A stretch of DNA of 64,000 nucleotides from Planctomycetota bacterium (GCA_016719295.1 JADKAF010000001.1:3162001-3226000), one strand, 5' to 3'; counted from the first letter of the stretch, positions 8,887 to 18,076 are shown. The notes: a model not told the origin generated them from the sequence alone. Program-made: numbers and translations.

Positions 8887-10398
8887 GTGAAAGCCCTTCA
8901 CCGCTCTTCCCTGGCGCTCGCGTTCGGGCTCGGCTCGAGCGCGCCCCTCCTGCACGCGCAGGAGCCGCTGCTGCTCGAGCTCGATGGCGAACGCCTCGCG
9001 AGCTTCGCCGCCGACGTCGACGGCGATGGCAGCGACGAGTGGATCGCGGCGGTGCGCCGCGTCGATGCCGCGGGGCGCTTGCAGCGCGTGCTGCGCGTCT
9101 TCCGCTTCGAGCACACGGACGCAGGAGAGCGCTCACAGGCGCACGATACGCTCCTCCCCGACGACGCCTGCGCGATCGCGTGCGCCGATGCGTTGGCGCT
9201 GCCGGGACGCGAGCTGCTGATCTTCGATGGCCAGGGGCTGCGCCTGCATCCCTTGACGCCGTCGCGCGAGCCCGCGCAGGCGGAGCTGCGCTGGCATCCG
9301 CAAGGTCGCACGCTGCTCGAGGCGGCGAGCTTCTTCGCCGACGCGGATCCCACCGCTCTCCTCGTCTGGCCTTATCTCCGGGAGCGCGAGCGCGCGCTCG
9401 ACCTCCTCGTGCCGCTCGCGTTCGGCTATGCACGGCTCCGCGGCACGAGCGCGACAGGTCTGCGCGTCGCACGGCGCTGGGACCTCGCCGCGGCGATCGG
9501 TGCGCGGCGTGTGTGGGACGGCGCGCTCTTCACCGCGGAGCGCGAGCTGCCGCTGCCGACGCTCGCGGATCTCGACGGCGACGGCGAGGACGAGCTCGTC
9601 GTCGAGGGCGCGGGCGATGGCGCGCTCTGGCTCTGCACGCAGGAAGCCCCTCCAGAGCGCTGGCCCCTCGATCTCGGCGCGAGCGGAGCGGGCAACGGCG
9701 CGCTGCGGAAGAGCTTCCGCCGCTTGGTCGACCTCGACGGCGATGCGCGCGCGGATCTCCTGAGCTGGGTCGTGCGCGGCGACGCCGAGAAGGGCTTCGC
9801 TTTCGAGACCGAGCTCGAGATCCGGCGCAACCTGGGCGGGCTGCCGCCGCGCTTCGCGGAGCCGAGCCGCCTGCGCTTCCGCGGCGCGGGCACGGTCGCT
9901 GCGCTACCCGATCTCGACGGCGACGGCCGCGCCGATCTCGTGCTCGTCCGCTGCGAGAACCCCGCCGCCGCGATCGTCGGCGGGCTCGCGACGCTGCGCA
10001 CCGCGATCTACCTCGCGCGCGAAGACGGCGCCTATCCGAGCCAGCCCGAGCTCGAGCTCGCCTCGCGTCTGCCGCTGAGCGCGCTGCGCGAGGAAGAGCT
10101 CCGCGCGGGCATCCTGCCGAGCGCGCTGCGCTTCGATCGCGACCTCGACGGCGACGGCACGCACGATCTCCTCGAGCTCGATCCGCGCCGCGGCATCCGC
10201 GTGCTGCGCGGCGCGCTCGAGCGCCGCGAGCACGACGGGCGGAGCTGGACGACCTATCGGCTGCTCGAGCCCGCGTGGTTCGCGTGGGAGGGCAACGCGA
10301 GCTTCGAGACCGAGGTGCTCGTGCGCGACGGCAAGGCGCTGGCGCTGGTCGTGCCGCAGGAGCGTGAGGCGCGACGCCTCGCGTTGCCGCGCCCATGA
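8887..10398 (+). CDS. Secreted FG-GAP/VCBS-repeat protein
   Basis: A 503-aa exported protein (GTG start, signal-like MKALHRSSLALAFGLGSSAPLLHAQ). It carries several FG-GAP/VCBS calcium-loop motifs of the DxDGDGxxD type: ADVDGDGSDEWIA, LADLDGDGEDELVV, LVDLDGDARADLLS, LPDLDGDGRADLVL and DRDLDGDGTHDLLE. These blades typically build an integrin-like beta-propeller for adhesion or carbohydrate contact. It starts 4 bases after the ABC fusion and overlaps the next gene by 4 bases (ATGA). Ligand and role are unknown. Confidence 0.85.
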   Translation: MKALHRSSLALAFGLGSSAPLLHAQEPLLLELDGERLASFAADVDGDGSDEWIAAVRRVDAAGRLQRVLRVFRFEHTDAGERSQAHDTLLPDDACAIACADALALPGRELLIFDGQGLRLHPLTPSREPAQAELRWHPQGRTLLEAASFFADADPTALLVWPYLRERERALDLLVPLAFGYARLRGTSATGLRVARRWDLAAAIGARRVWDGALFTAERELPLPTLADLDGDGEDELVVEGAGDGALWLCTQEAPPERWPLDLGASGAGNGALRKSFRRLVDLDGDARADLLSWVVRGDAEKGFAFETELEIRRNLGGLPPRFAEPSRLRFRGAGTVAALPDLDGDGRADLVLVRCENPAAAIVGGLATLRTAIYLAREDGAYPSQPELELASRLPLSALREEELRAGILPSALRFDRDLDGDGTHDLLELDPRRGIRVLRGALERREHDGRSWTTYRLLEPAWFAWEGNASFETEVLVRDGKALALVVPQEREARRLALPRP

Positions 10399-11924
10399 GC
10401 GTCTCTGTCCCGCGAGCCGGCAGCGACCGCTGCGCACGTTTCGCCGCGATCGGCGTTCTGGCGCTGTGCTCCTCGCCGGCGCTGGCCCAGGAGACGCCGC
10501 GCTACGTGCGCTCGGAGCTCGAGCTCCCCCATCCGCTGCAAGAGCGCCTCGTGTGGGATGCGAACGCCGATCGCAAGGTCGACCTCGTGCTCTATCGCGG
10601 AGGCCAGCTCGCGCTGCACCTGCAAGACGCGGAAGGGCGCTTCGCGAGCGAGCCGACGCGCAGCTTCGCCCTGCCGCAGGGCACGACCCTCTTCGGCTTC
10701 GGCGACCTCGACGACGACGGCCGCCTCGATCTCCTCGCGCACACGCACGAAGGTCTCCGCGCCCTCACCGTCCTCGACGGCAGCGCGCCGAAGATCGCGC
10801 TGCCCGACGCCTCGCGCAGCCTCTTCCGCAGCGCGGGCGAGCTCGCCCCGCACATCTACTGGCACTTCCTCCACGACCTCGCCGCGGGGGCACCGGCCGA
10901 GCTCGTGCTGCCCGAGCGCGGCGGCTTCGCGATCCACGAGCTCACGGGCGAACGACGCGCGGGCTTCCTCCGTTGCACGCCGCGATCGATCGCGCGCCTC
11001 GATCCTCCGGGCCTCGAAGGGCGCCTCCGTCTCCGCACGCGCGTGCCACCGGTCGCCTTCTTCCCGCGGCGCGGCGCGAGCGAGCTCCTCTCGTTCTCGC
11101 GTGGACGCTTGGTCGAGCACTACGCGTGGCGCGCGCGCGACGGCGCGCTCCATCCCGAACGCGTCGCATCGCTCGAGCTCTTGGCCCCCGCGAGCGGCGC
11201 GGATGCGTTCTTCGAAGCGAGCGATCCGCGCCCCGAGGTGCTCGAGCGCGCGAGCCTCTGCGAGCTCGACGGCGACGGCTGGCCCGACCTCGTGCGCTAC
11301 GACGAAGCGCAGCGCAGCTTCGCGTTCGTCTACGGCCGCGCGGGTGCGCATCGGGTCGAGGCCCCCGACGACGTCCTGCGCATCGCCGCGCATCCCGCGC
11401 GCTGGCGCCTCGCCGATCTCGATGGAGACGCACGAGCGGAGCTCCTGCTCTTCGAGGAGCAGGACGTGAAGGCCCCCGTCGGCGCGCTCCGCGCCTGGCT
11501 CGGCGGCGGCTCGAAGGCCCAGCTCAGCGTGTTCGTGCCACGGCGCGACGCGCGCGGCTTCGAGCCCTACCCGAGCTTCCGCGGCTCCTACGCGCTGCGC
11601 ACCGAGCTCGGCTCGCTGCACGGGAACCTGGAGCTCGCGCTGCGCTACGTCGTAAACCTCGACGGCGACTTCGATGGCGATGGCCGTGTCGACCTCGTGA
11701 CGCAACCCGCGGATCTCCGCCTCGAAGTTCGCCGCGGCCTCGCAGGCGCGCGCTTCGAGGAAGCGCCGTGGCTCGCGCTCGAGCTGCCGAGCGACGCGAG
11801 CTACCGCGACGTGATCTGCCAGACCTCCGATCTCGATCACGATGGGCGCGCCGATCTCCTGCTGCACTATCGGGGTTGGGATGGGTCGCCGGCGGAGAAG
11901 CTGGTGGTGTGGGTCGCGCGCTGA
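10395..11924 (+). CDS. Secreted FG-GAP/VCBS-repeat protein, tandem paralogue
   Basis: A 509-aa protein related to the preceding gene. Signal peptide around FAAIGVLALCSSPALAQ, then Asp-rich calcium loops GDLDDDGRLDLLAH, CELDGDGWPDLVR, LADLDGDARAELLL, DGDFDGDGRVDLV and TSDLDHDGRADLLL. Like its neighbour it probably folds as a beta-propeller of repeated blades outside the inner membrane. Adjacent, translationally coupled paralogues of similar length suggest a duplication whose products may act as a pair. No enzymatic motif is visible. Confidence 0.85.
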   Translation: MSVSVPRAGSDRCARFAAIGVLALCSSPALAQETPRYVRSELELPHPLQERLVWDANADRKVDLVLYRGGQLALHLQDAEGRFASEPTRSFALPQGTTLFGFGDLDDDGRLDLLAHTHEGLRALTVLDGSAPKIALPDASRSLFRSAGELAPHIYWHFLHDLAAGAPAELVLPERGGFAIHELTGERRAGFLRCTPRSIARLDPPGLEGRLRLRTRVPPVAFFPRRGASELLSFSRGRLVEHYAWRARDGALHPERVASLELLAPASGADAFFEASDPRPEVLERASLCELDGDGWPDLVRYDEAQRSFAFVYGRAGAHRVEAPDDVLRIAAHPARWRLADLDGDARAELLLFEEQDVKAPVGALRAWLGGGSKAQLSVFVPRRDARGFEPYPSFRGSYALRTELGSLHGNLELALRYVVNLDGDFDGDGRVDLVTQPADLRLEVRRGLAGARFEEAPWLALELPSDASYRDVICQTSDLDHDGRADLLLHYRGWDGSPAEKLVVWVAR

Positions 11925-11937
11925 AGCGCAGCGGCGC

Positions 11938-12153
11938 GTCGAGGTTCCCCGTGTGGCAGAGGCGATCGAGGAGCGCGTCCCCGCGCAGGCTCTCCAGCTC
12001 CACCCACGTCACTCCGGAGGCGTCGGCATGCCGGCATCCCACGATCACGTAGGGAGTGCTCCGCTTCACGTTCGCCGGCGGCCGACTCGCCGCCACTCCC
12101 GCGCGAGGCAGTGCGTCGAGGATCCGAATGACGCGCTCCGGAGACTGCGTGCA
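11938..12153 (-). pseudogene. Coding-like remnant downstream of, and in frame with, the small lipoprotein
   Basis: After the TGA (12154-12156) that ends the small lipoprotein, the same minus-strand frame reads on as protein-like sequence (CTQSPERVIRILDALPRAG, then STPYVIVGCRHADASG and VTWVELESLRGDALLDRL). This has a natural amino acid mix, unlike the Arg-rich shadow frames. The frame stays open into the antisense of the FG-GAP gene, so the original 3' end seems lost. I read this as the broken tail of a longer lipoprotein gene. A chance open frame in GC-rich DNA is the main alternative. Confidence 0.4.
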
Positions 12154-12417
12154 TCATCGCCACTTCCGCTCCTCGAGCGGCCCGACGAGCACCCCGCCGT
12201 CCTCCCGAACCAGGACCTTGGCATAGCTCCCGTGGCAGCGCGCGCTACATGGCCGGCTCACGCCGACGAGGAGCACAGAGCCTGCCGCGAGATCGCACCC
12301 GCCCTCCGACGAAAGCGGTGAGCTGACGACCTCGCTCTCGCTGCCGCATCCAACCATGAGCAGGGTCAGCCAGAGGAGTGCGATGGCGAAGATCGCGGCT
12401 CGGGCTCGAGAGGTCAT
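12154..12417 (-). CDS. Small lipoprotein (possibly the truncated 5' part of a longer gene)
   Basis: An 87-aa ORF with a textbook lipoprotein signal: basic N-terminus, hydrophobic core AIFAIALLWLTLLMV and lipobox VGC at about residues 22-24. The mature part contains two Cys (RPCSARCHGSYAK). It ends at a TGA immediately followed by in-frame protein-like sequence, so either the gene is short and complete or it is the surviving 5' half of an interrupted one. It lies alone on the minus strand between the FG-GAP genes and xylB. Function unknown. Confidence 0.6.
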   Translation of the reverse strand: MTSRARAAIFAIALLWLTLLMVGCGSESEVVSSPLSSEGGCDLAAGSVLLVGVSRPCSARCHGSYAKVLVREDGGVLVGPLEERKWR

Positions 12418-12462
12418 CTCCGGCCCCGACCGGAGAGCGCACCACCGGCTTCCGCCGCGTTC

Positions 12463-13929
12463 TCAGCGCGCGTCCGCAGCGAAGGGCTGCGCCGTCGCCG
12501 CCACCGCCGCCTCGAAGCGCGAGCGCAGCGCGCGATACGCCGCGACGCGCGCGGGCTCCGGCAGGAACGGCGCGCCATCCAACGCGATCGCGCGCGAGGC
12601 AACCTCGTCGCAGCTCCGCCCCTCCGCCACCGCTTGCGCCTGAAGCGCCGCACCGAGGGCCGCGGACTCGGGCTCGGCCAAGCGCTGCACGCGGACGCCG
12701 AGCGCATCGGCGAGCATCTGCGCCCAGAAGGCGTTCTTCGCGCCGCCGCCGACCAAGCGCACGGCGTCGATCGCGAGGCCGAGAGAACGCAGACGTTCCA
12801 AGCCGCCCGCGAGGTTCATCGAGATGCCCTCGAGCGTCGCGCGGAAGAGATGGCCCGGGGTTAGCAAGCCGGGGCGCCAGCCGAGGAGGCTGCCGGTGGC
12901 GTTCGGTAGATCAGGTACGCGCTCTCCCTGCAGGAAGGGCACGCAGAGCAAGCCGTCGCAGCCGCAAGAGACTTGCTCCGCAGCGCGCGTCAGCGAGTGC
13001 AGGTCTTCGCCGGGGAACGCGCGCGCGACCTCGTGCAGCACGCCGGTCGCGTTCATCACGCAGAGCAGCGGGAGCCAAGCACCCGTCGCGTCGCAGAAGG
13101 GCGCGATGAGCCCCGCGGGATCGATCACCGGCGAGCTCGCACGCGCGAAGAGCGTCGCCGAGGTGCCGAGCGAGAGCACGGCGATCCCCTCGCGCGTGGC
13201 GACGCTGCCGATCGCGGCGCACATGTTGTCGCCGCTGCCGGGGGCTACGAGCGCGCCGGCAGGCAAGCTGAGTTCTCGCGCGATCTCGGGGCGCAGCGTG
13301 CCGATCGGCTCCGCGGGACCGACGAGCGGCGGGAGCCACTCCTGCAGGTGAGCGTCGATCGCCGAGCAGGCGCGAGGATCGAAGCGTCGGGCGGCGACGT
13401 CGAACACGCCCGTGCCCGAAGCATCGCCGGCCTCCATCGCGAGGCGGCCGGTGAAGCGCAGGTTCACCCAGTCGTGCGGCAGGAGGACGTGGCGGAGGCG
13501 CGCGAAGAGAGCCGGCTCTCTTCGCTTCATCCAGAGGATCTTCGACGCGGTGAACCCCGTCGGCACCGCGCGGCCGATCGCGCGCGAGAGCTCGGCCGCT
13601 TCCTCGCTCGTGCTCGTGTCGCACCAGAGCTTCGCCGCGCGCAGCACGCGTTGCTCGGCATCGAGCGGGACGAAGCCGTGCTGCTGGCCCGAGACGCCGA
13701 GCGCGCGCACGCGCGCGAGATCGACGCGGGAGGCGAGCTCGCGGCAGCAGGCGCGCAGCGCCTGCCACCAGGTGTCGGGGTGCTGCTCGGCGGCCCCCGG
13801 CGGCAGACCGGAGATCAACTCGTACCCGCTCGCAGCGCGCGCGACGACCTCGCCGCTCGCCCCGTCGATCACCAGCGCCTTGGTACTCTGCGTGCCGACG
13901 TCAAAGCCCAAGTAGAGCACTCCGCTCAT
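12463..13929 (-). CDS. xylB: Xylulokinase
   Basis: FGGY-family sugar kinase (488 aa, normal length) converting D-xylulose to xylulose 5-phosphate with ATP. The phosphate-1 motif is LGFDVGTQSTKALVID (7-22). QQHG at 82-85 matches the substrate-binding MxGQxHG region, the catalytic Asp is D234 in PGSGDNMCAAIG, and the adenosine-region motif is RLVGGGAKNAFWAQMLADAL. The ATG at 13927-13929 overlaps the xylA stop by 4 bases, so both are made from one message for the isomerase pathway of xylose use. No sugar transporter or regulator lies nearby in the window. Confidence 0.95.
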   Translation of the reverse strand: MSGVLYLGFDVGTQSTKALVIDGASGEVVARAASGYELISGLPPGAAEQHPDTWWQALRACCRELASRVDLARVRALGVSGQQHGFVPLDAEQRVLRAAKLWCDTSTSEEAAELSRAIGRAVPTGFTASKILWMKRREPALFARLRHVLLPHDWVNLRFTGRLAMEAGDASGTGVFDVAARRFDPRACSAIDAHLQEWLPPLVGPAEPIGTLRPEIARELSLPAGALVAPGSGDNMCAAIGSVATREGIAVLSLGTSATLFARASSPVIDPAGLIAPFCDATGAWLPLLCVMNATGVLHEVARAFPGEDLHSLTRAAEQVSCGCDGLLCVPFLQGERVPDLPNATGSLLGWRPGLLTPGHLFRATLEGISMNLAGGLERLRSLGLAIDAVRLVGGGAKNAFWAQMLADALGVRVQRLAEPESAALGAALQAQAVAEGRSCDEVASRAIALDGAPFLPEPARVAAYRALRSRFEAAVAATAQPFAADAR

Positions 13930-15125
13930 CCCCGCAACCCCATCAGGTGCTCGATCAGGAGCTGGTCGAGGCGCTCGTAGCGGAGCCCCACCCGCGCGAT
14001 CGCATCGACCTCGAAGCGGCGCTCCTTCAGCGTACGCGCCCCCTGCGAGCTGTAGCGCTCGAGCAGCGGATCGAGCACCGCGTCGCCGCGCTCGGCGATC
14101 AGCGCACGCACCTCGGGATCGCGATCGAAGCCCTCGGCGCGCGCCTTCAGGATCTTGTAGGTGCGCATGCAGCCCTTCGCGAAGTCGTAGACGCCGTCCT
14201 CGTCCTCGGTGCGATACGCGTGCGCATCGAAGTGCAGCGGCCCCGTGTAGCTCGCCCCACCGGCCGTGCCCTCGAGCAGGCGCACGAGCAGGAACGCCCC
14301 CTTCAGGTCCTCGGAGCCGAAGCGCAGGTCCTGGTCGTAGCGGCCGATCTTCTGGCCGTTGAGATCGATGTGGTAGAGCTTCCCCGCCTCCATCGCCTGC
14401 GCTACGCCGTGCGCCATCGAGAGCCCGGCCATCGTCTCGTGCGCGACCTCGGGGTTCACGCCGACGAGCTCGGGATGCGCGAGCGTCGAGATCAAGTGCA
14501 GCATGTGTCCCGTCGTCGCGAAGTAGATATCGCCGCGCGGCTCGTTCGGCTTCGCCTCGAGTGCGAAGCGCATGCGGTAGCGCTGGTCGCGCACGTACTC
14601 GCAGAGGAAGTCGAGGGCGGAGCGCATGCGCTTCACCGCGACGCGCGGATCGCGGCAGGCGTCGGCCTCGACGCCCTCGCGTCCGCCCCACAGCACGAAG
14701 ATCTCCGCGCCGAGCTCGGCGCCGAGGTCGATCGCCTGCATCGTCTTCTGCAGCGCGAAGGCGCGCACCTGCGGGTCGTTCGCGGTGAAGGCGCCGTCCT
14801 TGAAGATCGGATGCGAGAAGAGGTTCACCGTCGCCATCGGCACGACGAGGTGGTGCTTCTCGAGCGCGGCCTTGAACTCCCCGACGATGCGATCGCGCTC
14901 GCGCGCGCTGGCGCCGAACGGGACCAGGTCGTTGTCGTGGAGGTTCACCCCGTAGGCCCCGCAGGCGGCCAGGCGCTCGACGATGTGCGGCGCGCTCTGC
15001 GCGGGCCGCACGGCTTCGCCGAAGGGATCGCGCCCGGGGTTCCCGACGGTCCAGAGGCCGAAGGTGAAACGGTCTTCGCGCGTGGGCTCGAAGCGGTCGA
15101 AGGCAGGAGAGATCGAAGGCGTCAT
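13926..15125 (-). CDS. xylA: Xylose isomerase (actinobacterial/class I type)
   Basis: A 399-aa enzyme interconverting D-xylose and D-xylulose. Catalytic and metal residues line up with the short class I enzymes at a constant offset: H63 and D66 in NLHDNDLVPFG, E190 and K192 in LEAKPNEPRGD, E226 and H229 in GVNPEVAHE, D254 in YHIDLNGQ, and D264/D266 in YDQDLRFG. It lacks the roughly 40-residue N-terminal extension of class II enzymes. It is first in a two-gene operon with xylB, overlapping it by 4 bases. Expression control is not evident in the roughly 90 bases upstream. Confidence 0.96.
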   Translation of the reverse strand: MTPSISPAFDRFEPTREDRFTFGLWTVGNPGRDPFGEAVRPAQSAPHIVERLAACGAYGVNLHDNDLVPFGASARERDRIVGEFKAALEKHHLVVPMATVNLFSHPIFKDGAFTANDPQVRAFALQKTMQAIDLGAELGAEIFVLWGGREGVEADACRDPRVAVKRMRSALDFLCEYVRDQRYRMRFALEAKPNEPRGDIYFATTGHMLHLISTLAHPELVGVNPEVAHETMAGLSMAHGVAQAMEAGKLYHIDLNGQKIGRYDQDLRFGSEDLKGAFLLVRLLEGTAGGASYTGPLHFDAHAYRTEDEDGVYDFAKGCMRTYKILKARAEGFDRDPEVRALIAERGDAVLDPLLERYSSQGARTLKERRFEVDAIARVGLRYERLDQLLIEHLMGLRG

Positions 15126-15216
15126 GGGGCGCGAGCTCGAGAGAGGTCGAGGGAAGCGAGCGCGCTCGGCGCCGCGGCCGCGTGCGGCGCCACCGAGCGG
15201 GAGCTCGGCTCCAAGC

Positions 15217-16167
15217 CTACGCTTCTCGGCGCGCGATTCCAGGGCGCGGAGCGGTCTCCGCGGCGACCAGCTCGCCGCACATCTGCGAGCCCTTCGCGAA
15301 CGGCAAGCGCGCGAAGTCGAAGGCGGCGAAGAGCGCCGCCAGCGGACCGAAGAGCGGGTGGCGGTTCAGCGGGCGCTCGAAGGACGCCTTCACGAGCCCC
15401 TTCTCGTGAAACCACGCCAGCACGCTCACGGCCCAGAACCAGCCGCCCTGCGTGTACTGGAAGCGCCGCAGACTCAGCCCCGCTCGGTCGACCAGCGCCG
15501 TCAAGCTCCGCCGCGTGAGCAGGACCCAGTGACGCGGCGTGTGATATCCACCCCAGGACTTGCGGCGGAAGAGCCACTCGTCGAGGCAGCGCCAGTTCGG
15601 CGTCTGCACGAGGATCACGCCGCCGGGTCGCAGCAGCGCGCGCGCCTTCGCCAGCACGGCGCCAGGGTCTTCGACGTGCTCGATCAAGTTCAGGAGCAGC
15701 ACGAGATCGAAGCGTTGCTTCGTCGCGTAGTCCTCGATGCGCCCGAGGAAGGTGCCGTGGCCTCGTGCGCGCGCCACCTGCTGCGCCTCGGGATCGAAGT
15801 CGACGACCTGCGTCCGCGTCACGCGCGGATCGGCGCTCTTCACGAGATCGAGCAGGTAGCCCGAGCCGCCGCCGACGTCGAGGACCGCGAGCTCGCGGCC
15901 GGGCAGGCCGCGGAGCAGCTTCGCGAAGCGCCGACGATCGAGGGCTTCCTTCACGCGCGTCGCGAACGAGCGCACGCCGGACGCGAAGGAGTAGTAGGTC
16001 GGCGGGTAGATCTCGCGCAGGCGCTCGCGCGGCACGGGGTCGATGCTCAGCGCATCGCACGCGCGGCAGCGGTAGAGGGCGAAGCTCTCGCTCGTCGTGA
16101 AGTACTCCGTGTCGCGCGAGTGCGTCCAGAGCTGCAGGTTCTGGCTGCCGCAGGCGAGGCAACTCAT
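15217..16167 (-). CDS. Class I SAM-dependent methyltransferase with N-terminal zinc-ribbon-like motif
   Basis: A 316-aa protein. It starts with two CxxC pairs (C3-C6 and C34-C37: MSCLACGSQ, YRCRACDALS) that may bind zinc, then a Rossmann methyltransferase domain with SAM motif I LAVLDVGGGSGYLLDLV (about 93-109), an acidic strand-2 end (VVDFDPEAQ) and LVLLLNLIEHVEDP. The C-terminal part (GGYHTPRHWVLLTRRSL) matches the Methyltransf_23 style seen in sugar or lipid methyltransferases. Its ATG overlaps the desaturase stop by 4 bases, so the substrate may be a lipid or glycolipid; this is inference from context. Confidence 0.85.
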   Translation of the reverse strand: MSCLACGSQNLQLWTHSRDTEYFTTSESFALYRCRACDALSIDPVPRERLREIYPPTYYSFASGVRSFATRVKEALDRRRFAKLLRGLPGRELAVLDVGGGSGYLLDLVKSADPRVTRTQVVDFDPEAQQVARARGHGTFLGRIEDYATKQRFDLVLLLNLIEHVEDPGAVLAKARALLRPGGVILVQTPNWRCLDEWLFRRKSWGGYHTPRHWVLLTRRSLTALVDRAGLSLRRFQYTQGGWFWAVSVLAWFHEKGLVKASFERPLNRHPLFGPLAALFAAFDFARLPFAKGSQMCGELVAAETAPRPGIARREA

Positions 16168-17168
16168 CGCGCCGCTCCCGCGCGCAGCAGGCGCACGAAG
16201 GTTCCGAGATAGGTCGCGCGACGAGCCAGGAGCGCCTCGCGGAGCTCCGTTCCGAGCAGGAAGCGCTCGAGCTCAGGGAGGCGCGTGTAGGAGAGCTGCG
16301 GCTCGAGATGGTGCAGGAGATGGCGGTTGAAGCCCGCGCCGCCGAGGGTCGAGGCCAGCGGCCCGCTCCCGAACATCCGATTCACCGCACCGTGATCGAT
16401 CGCCGCATAGTCGCCGTCGGCGCGCGCGCGCTCGTCGCGGTGCTCGAGCACCTGCCGCACCGAGGCGAAGAAGGGGAACACGACGCCGAGCCCGAGGGCC
16501 CAGGCGAGCGCCACGGCGTAGTTCCCGCTGAGCACGAGCAGCGCGAGCAACGCGAGGTTCAACACCGCAGCCGTGAACGGTTGGTGTCGCGGCCTCGCGG
16601 CGCGCTCCTCGCTCTTCGCCGGCGCGGAGGCGAGCGCGCGCCGCCGTCCGGCGAGCACGCGCAGCACGCGGATCCCCGTCAGCGCTTCGAGGACGAAGCG
16701 CAGCGACAGCGCCTCGAAGTACGAGCGCTCGGTGTCGCGCGTCGTGCCAAGGTGCCGATGGTGCTCCCAGTGGATCGGACGGTAGCTCCGGAGGTCGACG
16801 CCGAGGAAGCTGCCGAGCAAGAAGTTCGCCAGGCGATCGTTCCACACGCGCGAGGGCGCGAGATTCCAGTGCGCGGCTTCGTGCAGGAAGAGATGCAGGA
16901 ACGCGAGCGTGTAGCCGAAGAGCAGCGCGCCCAGCGAGATCCCGAGCACGCGATCGGCGAGCACTCCCAGCCAGCGCCCGTCGAGCCCCGCCACGCCGAG
17001 CCCGACCGCGAGCAACACCGCATAGCCACACGCGATGTGGAGCCAGACGACGCCGTAGCGCGGCACGAGCGAGCGCACGAACTCGCGGTACGAGGTGCCG
17101 CGCGCATCGCGCAGGCGCTCCTTGTCCAGGTCACGGAGCTCGGGGACGACGTCGAAGGTGACGGACAT
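16164..17168 (-). CDS. Fatty acid desaturase (membrane, di-iron)
   Basis: A 334-aa membrane enzyme. It has the three histidine boxes of the acyl-lipid/acyl-CoA desaturase superfamily: HLFLHEAAH, HWEHHRHLG and FNRHLLHH. These would hold two irons and use O2 to introduce a double bond (or hydroxyl) into a fatty chain. Hydrophobic stretches flank the boxes (WLHIACGYAVLLAVGLGVAG, LNLALLALLVLSGNYAVALAW). ATG at 17166-17168 gives MSVTFDVVPEL. Upstream extension of the frame overlaps the next gene and is not credible. It is probably co-transcribed with the methyltransferase, suggesting membrane-lipid tailoring. Confidence 0.88.
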   Translation of the reverse strand: MSVTFDVVPELRDLDKERLRDARGTSYREFVRSLVPRYGVVWLHIACGYAVLLAVGLGVAGLDGRWLGVLADRVLGISLGALLFGYTLAFLHLFLHEAAHWNLAPSRVWNDRLANFLLGSFLGVDLRSYRPIHWEHHRHLGTTRDTERSYFEALSLRFVLEALTGIRVLRVLAGRRRALASAPAKSEERAARPRHQPFTAAVLNLALLALLVLSGNYAVALAWALGLGVVFPFFASVRQVLEHRDERARADGDYAAIDHGAVNRMFGSGPLASTLGGAGFNRHLLHHLEPQLSYTRLPELERFLLGTELREALLARRATYLGTFVRLLRAGAAR

Positions 17169-17172
17169 GCGG

Positions 17173-17748
17173 CTATTCGAGGAGCTCCTCGCGCTCGGAC
17201 AGCACCGTGTGAAGGAGCTCGACCAGCCCGTGCGCCGCAGCGTAGAGCTCGACTTCGGCGCGATCCGCCGAAGTCGCGCTGCGCCAGAGCAAGCGCAAGT
17301 CTCTTCGGCTCTTATGGCTGCCCTTCGAGATCCAGATGAGCTTCGAGAGCGCCGCATCCGCGCGCGACACGATCGGCATCTTCAGTCCCGCGAAGAGCTC
17401 GATCTCGAGGGAGCGAGAGAGCTCGCCCGGCACGAGCTCGCGAGCATAGATGTCGGCCTTCAGCAAGTTCTCGACATCGAGCACCTGGAAGAGACCGCGC
17501 CGCTCCAGAGCCGCGCGAACGGCAGCCGCGGAGAGCTCCAAACCCTCCCCAGAAGCCGCCGTCAGGAAGCGCTCCAGCTCCCGCTCCAGCGCGAGGGGAT
17601 CGACGACGAAGTCCACGTCCTGGGTGAAGCGCGGCTCCATGTAGGCCTGCGTGGCGAAGCCGCCCGTGATGTGGAAGCGAATGCGCAGCCCGCGCAGGAC
17701 GCGCGCGACCTTCTGCACCGTGCCGCGGAAAACTTCAGGCTCGAACAC
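17173..17748 (-). CDS. Nucleotidyltransferase-fold (AbiEii/DUF6036-like) protein
   Basis: A 191-aa protein with the minimal nucleotidyltransferase signature: FHITGGFATQAYMEPRFTQD, then DVDFVVDPLALERELERFL, where GGFA and the DVD carboxylates form the active site. The following helices (SRADAALSKLIWISKGSHKS, RRDLRLLW) match AbiEii-like or DUF6036 proteins. It overlaps the small upstream ORF by 14 bases. Such pairs are sometimes toxin-antitoxin modules and sometimes housekeeping tRNA or antibiotic modifiers; the sequence does not decide. Confidence 0.75.
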   Translation of the reverse strand: MFEPEVFRGTVQKVARVLRGLRIRFHITGGFATQAYMEPRFTQDVDFVVDPLALERELERFLTAASGEGLELSAAAVRAALERRGLFQVLDVENLLKADIYARELVPGELSRSLEIELFAGLKMPIVSRADAALSKLIWISKGSHKSRRDLRLLWRSATSADRAEVELYAAAHGLVELLHTVLSEREELLE

Positions 17749-17971
17749 GCTCTAGCTCTCGATCCAACCAAGCGCGGATCTCGGGCTCGTCCGCATACAT
17801 CTCACGCGCGACCAGCAAGCGCAGGCGCTCTTCGCTGACCGGCCCCACCTCCGCGCGAATCCGGCGCGCGAGGAGCTCGCGCGCCTCGTGGAAGATGCGC
17901 TGTCCGCGCGCCATCCGCTCGGCGGGAGTGAGGCGTGCGAGGGCCTCGAGGTAACGTTCTTCGATGTCCAC
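17735..17971 (-). CDS. Small helical protein paired with the nucleotidyltransferase
   Basis: A 78-aa protein read from a GTG at 17969-17971 (VDIEERYLEALARLTPAERM, ending DRELERVRA). It is highly charged and predicted helical, and has no catalytic motif that I can see. Tight coupling to the nucleotidyltransferase (14-base overlap) suggests a partner or regulatory subunit, possibly antitoxin-like. An in-frame extension to 18298 runs into Arg-rich sequence antisense to the next gene and is not believed. Confidence 0.65.
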   Translation of the reverse strand: MDIEERYLEALARLTPAERMARGQRIFHEARELLARRIRAEVGPVSEERLRLLVAREMYADEPEIRAWLDRELERVRA

Positions 17972-18076
17972 GGGAGCTCGGAGGGGGCGGCCCCAAGCTA
18001 CGACCGGGCGCGTCGAGAATCCAGGAGCCCCGCGACGCCCGTGGCGAGCGCGGCACGGCTTGGCTAGCTTCTCGCC

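Noticed and set aside
12154..12156. Selenocysteine codon in the small lipoprotein gene
   Set aside because: No convincing SECIS-like stem-loop was seen just after the TGA, and the frame runs far into the antisense of another gene; a broken gene is simpler.
17173..17971. Confirmed AbiE-type toxin-antitoxin or phage-defence module
   Set aside because: The nucleotidyltransferase fold is clear but the small partner lacks an AbiEi-like or DNA-binding signature; left as an unassigned pair.
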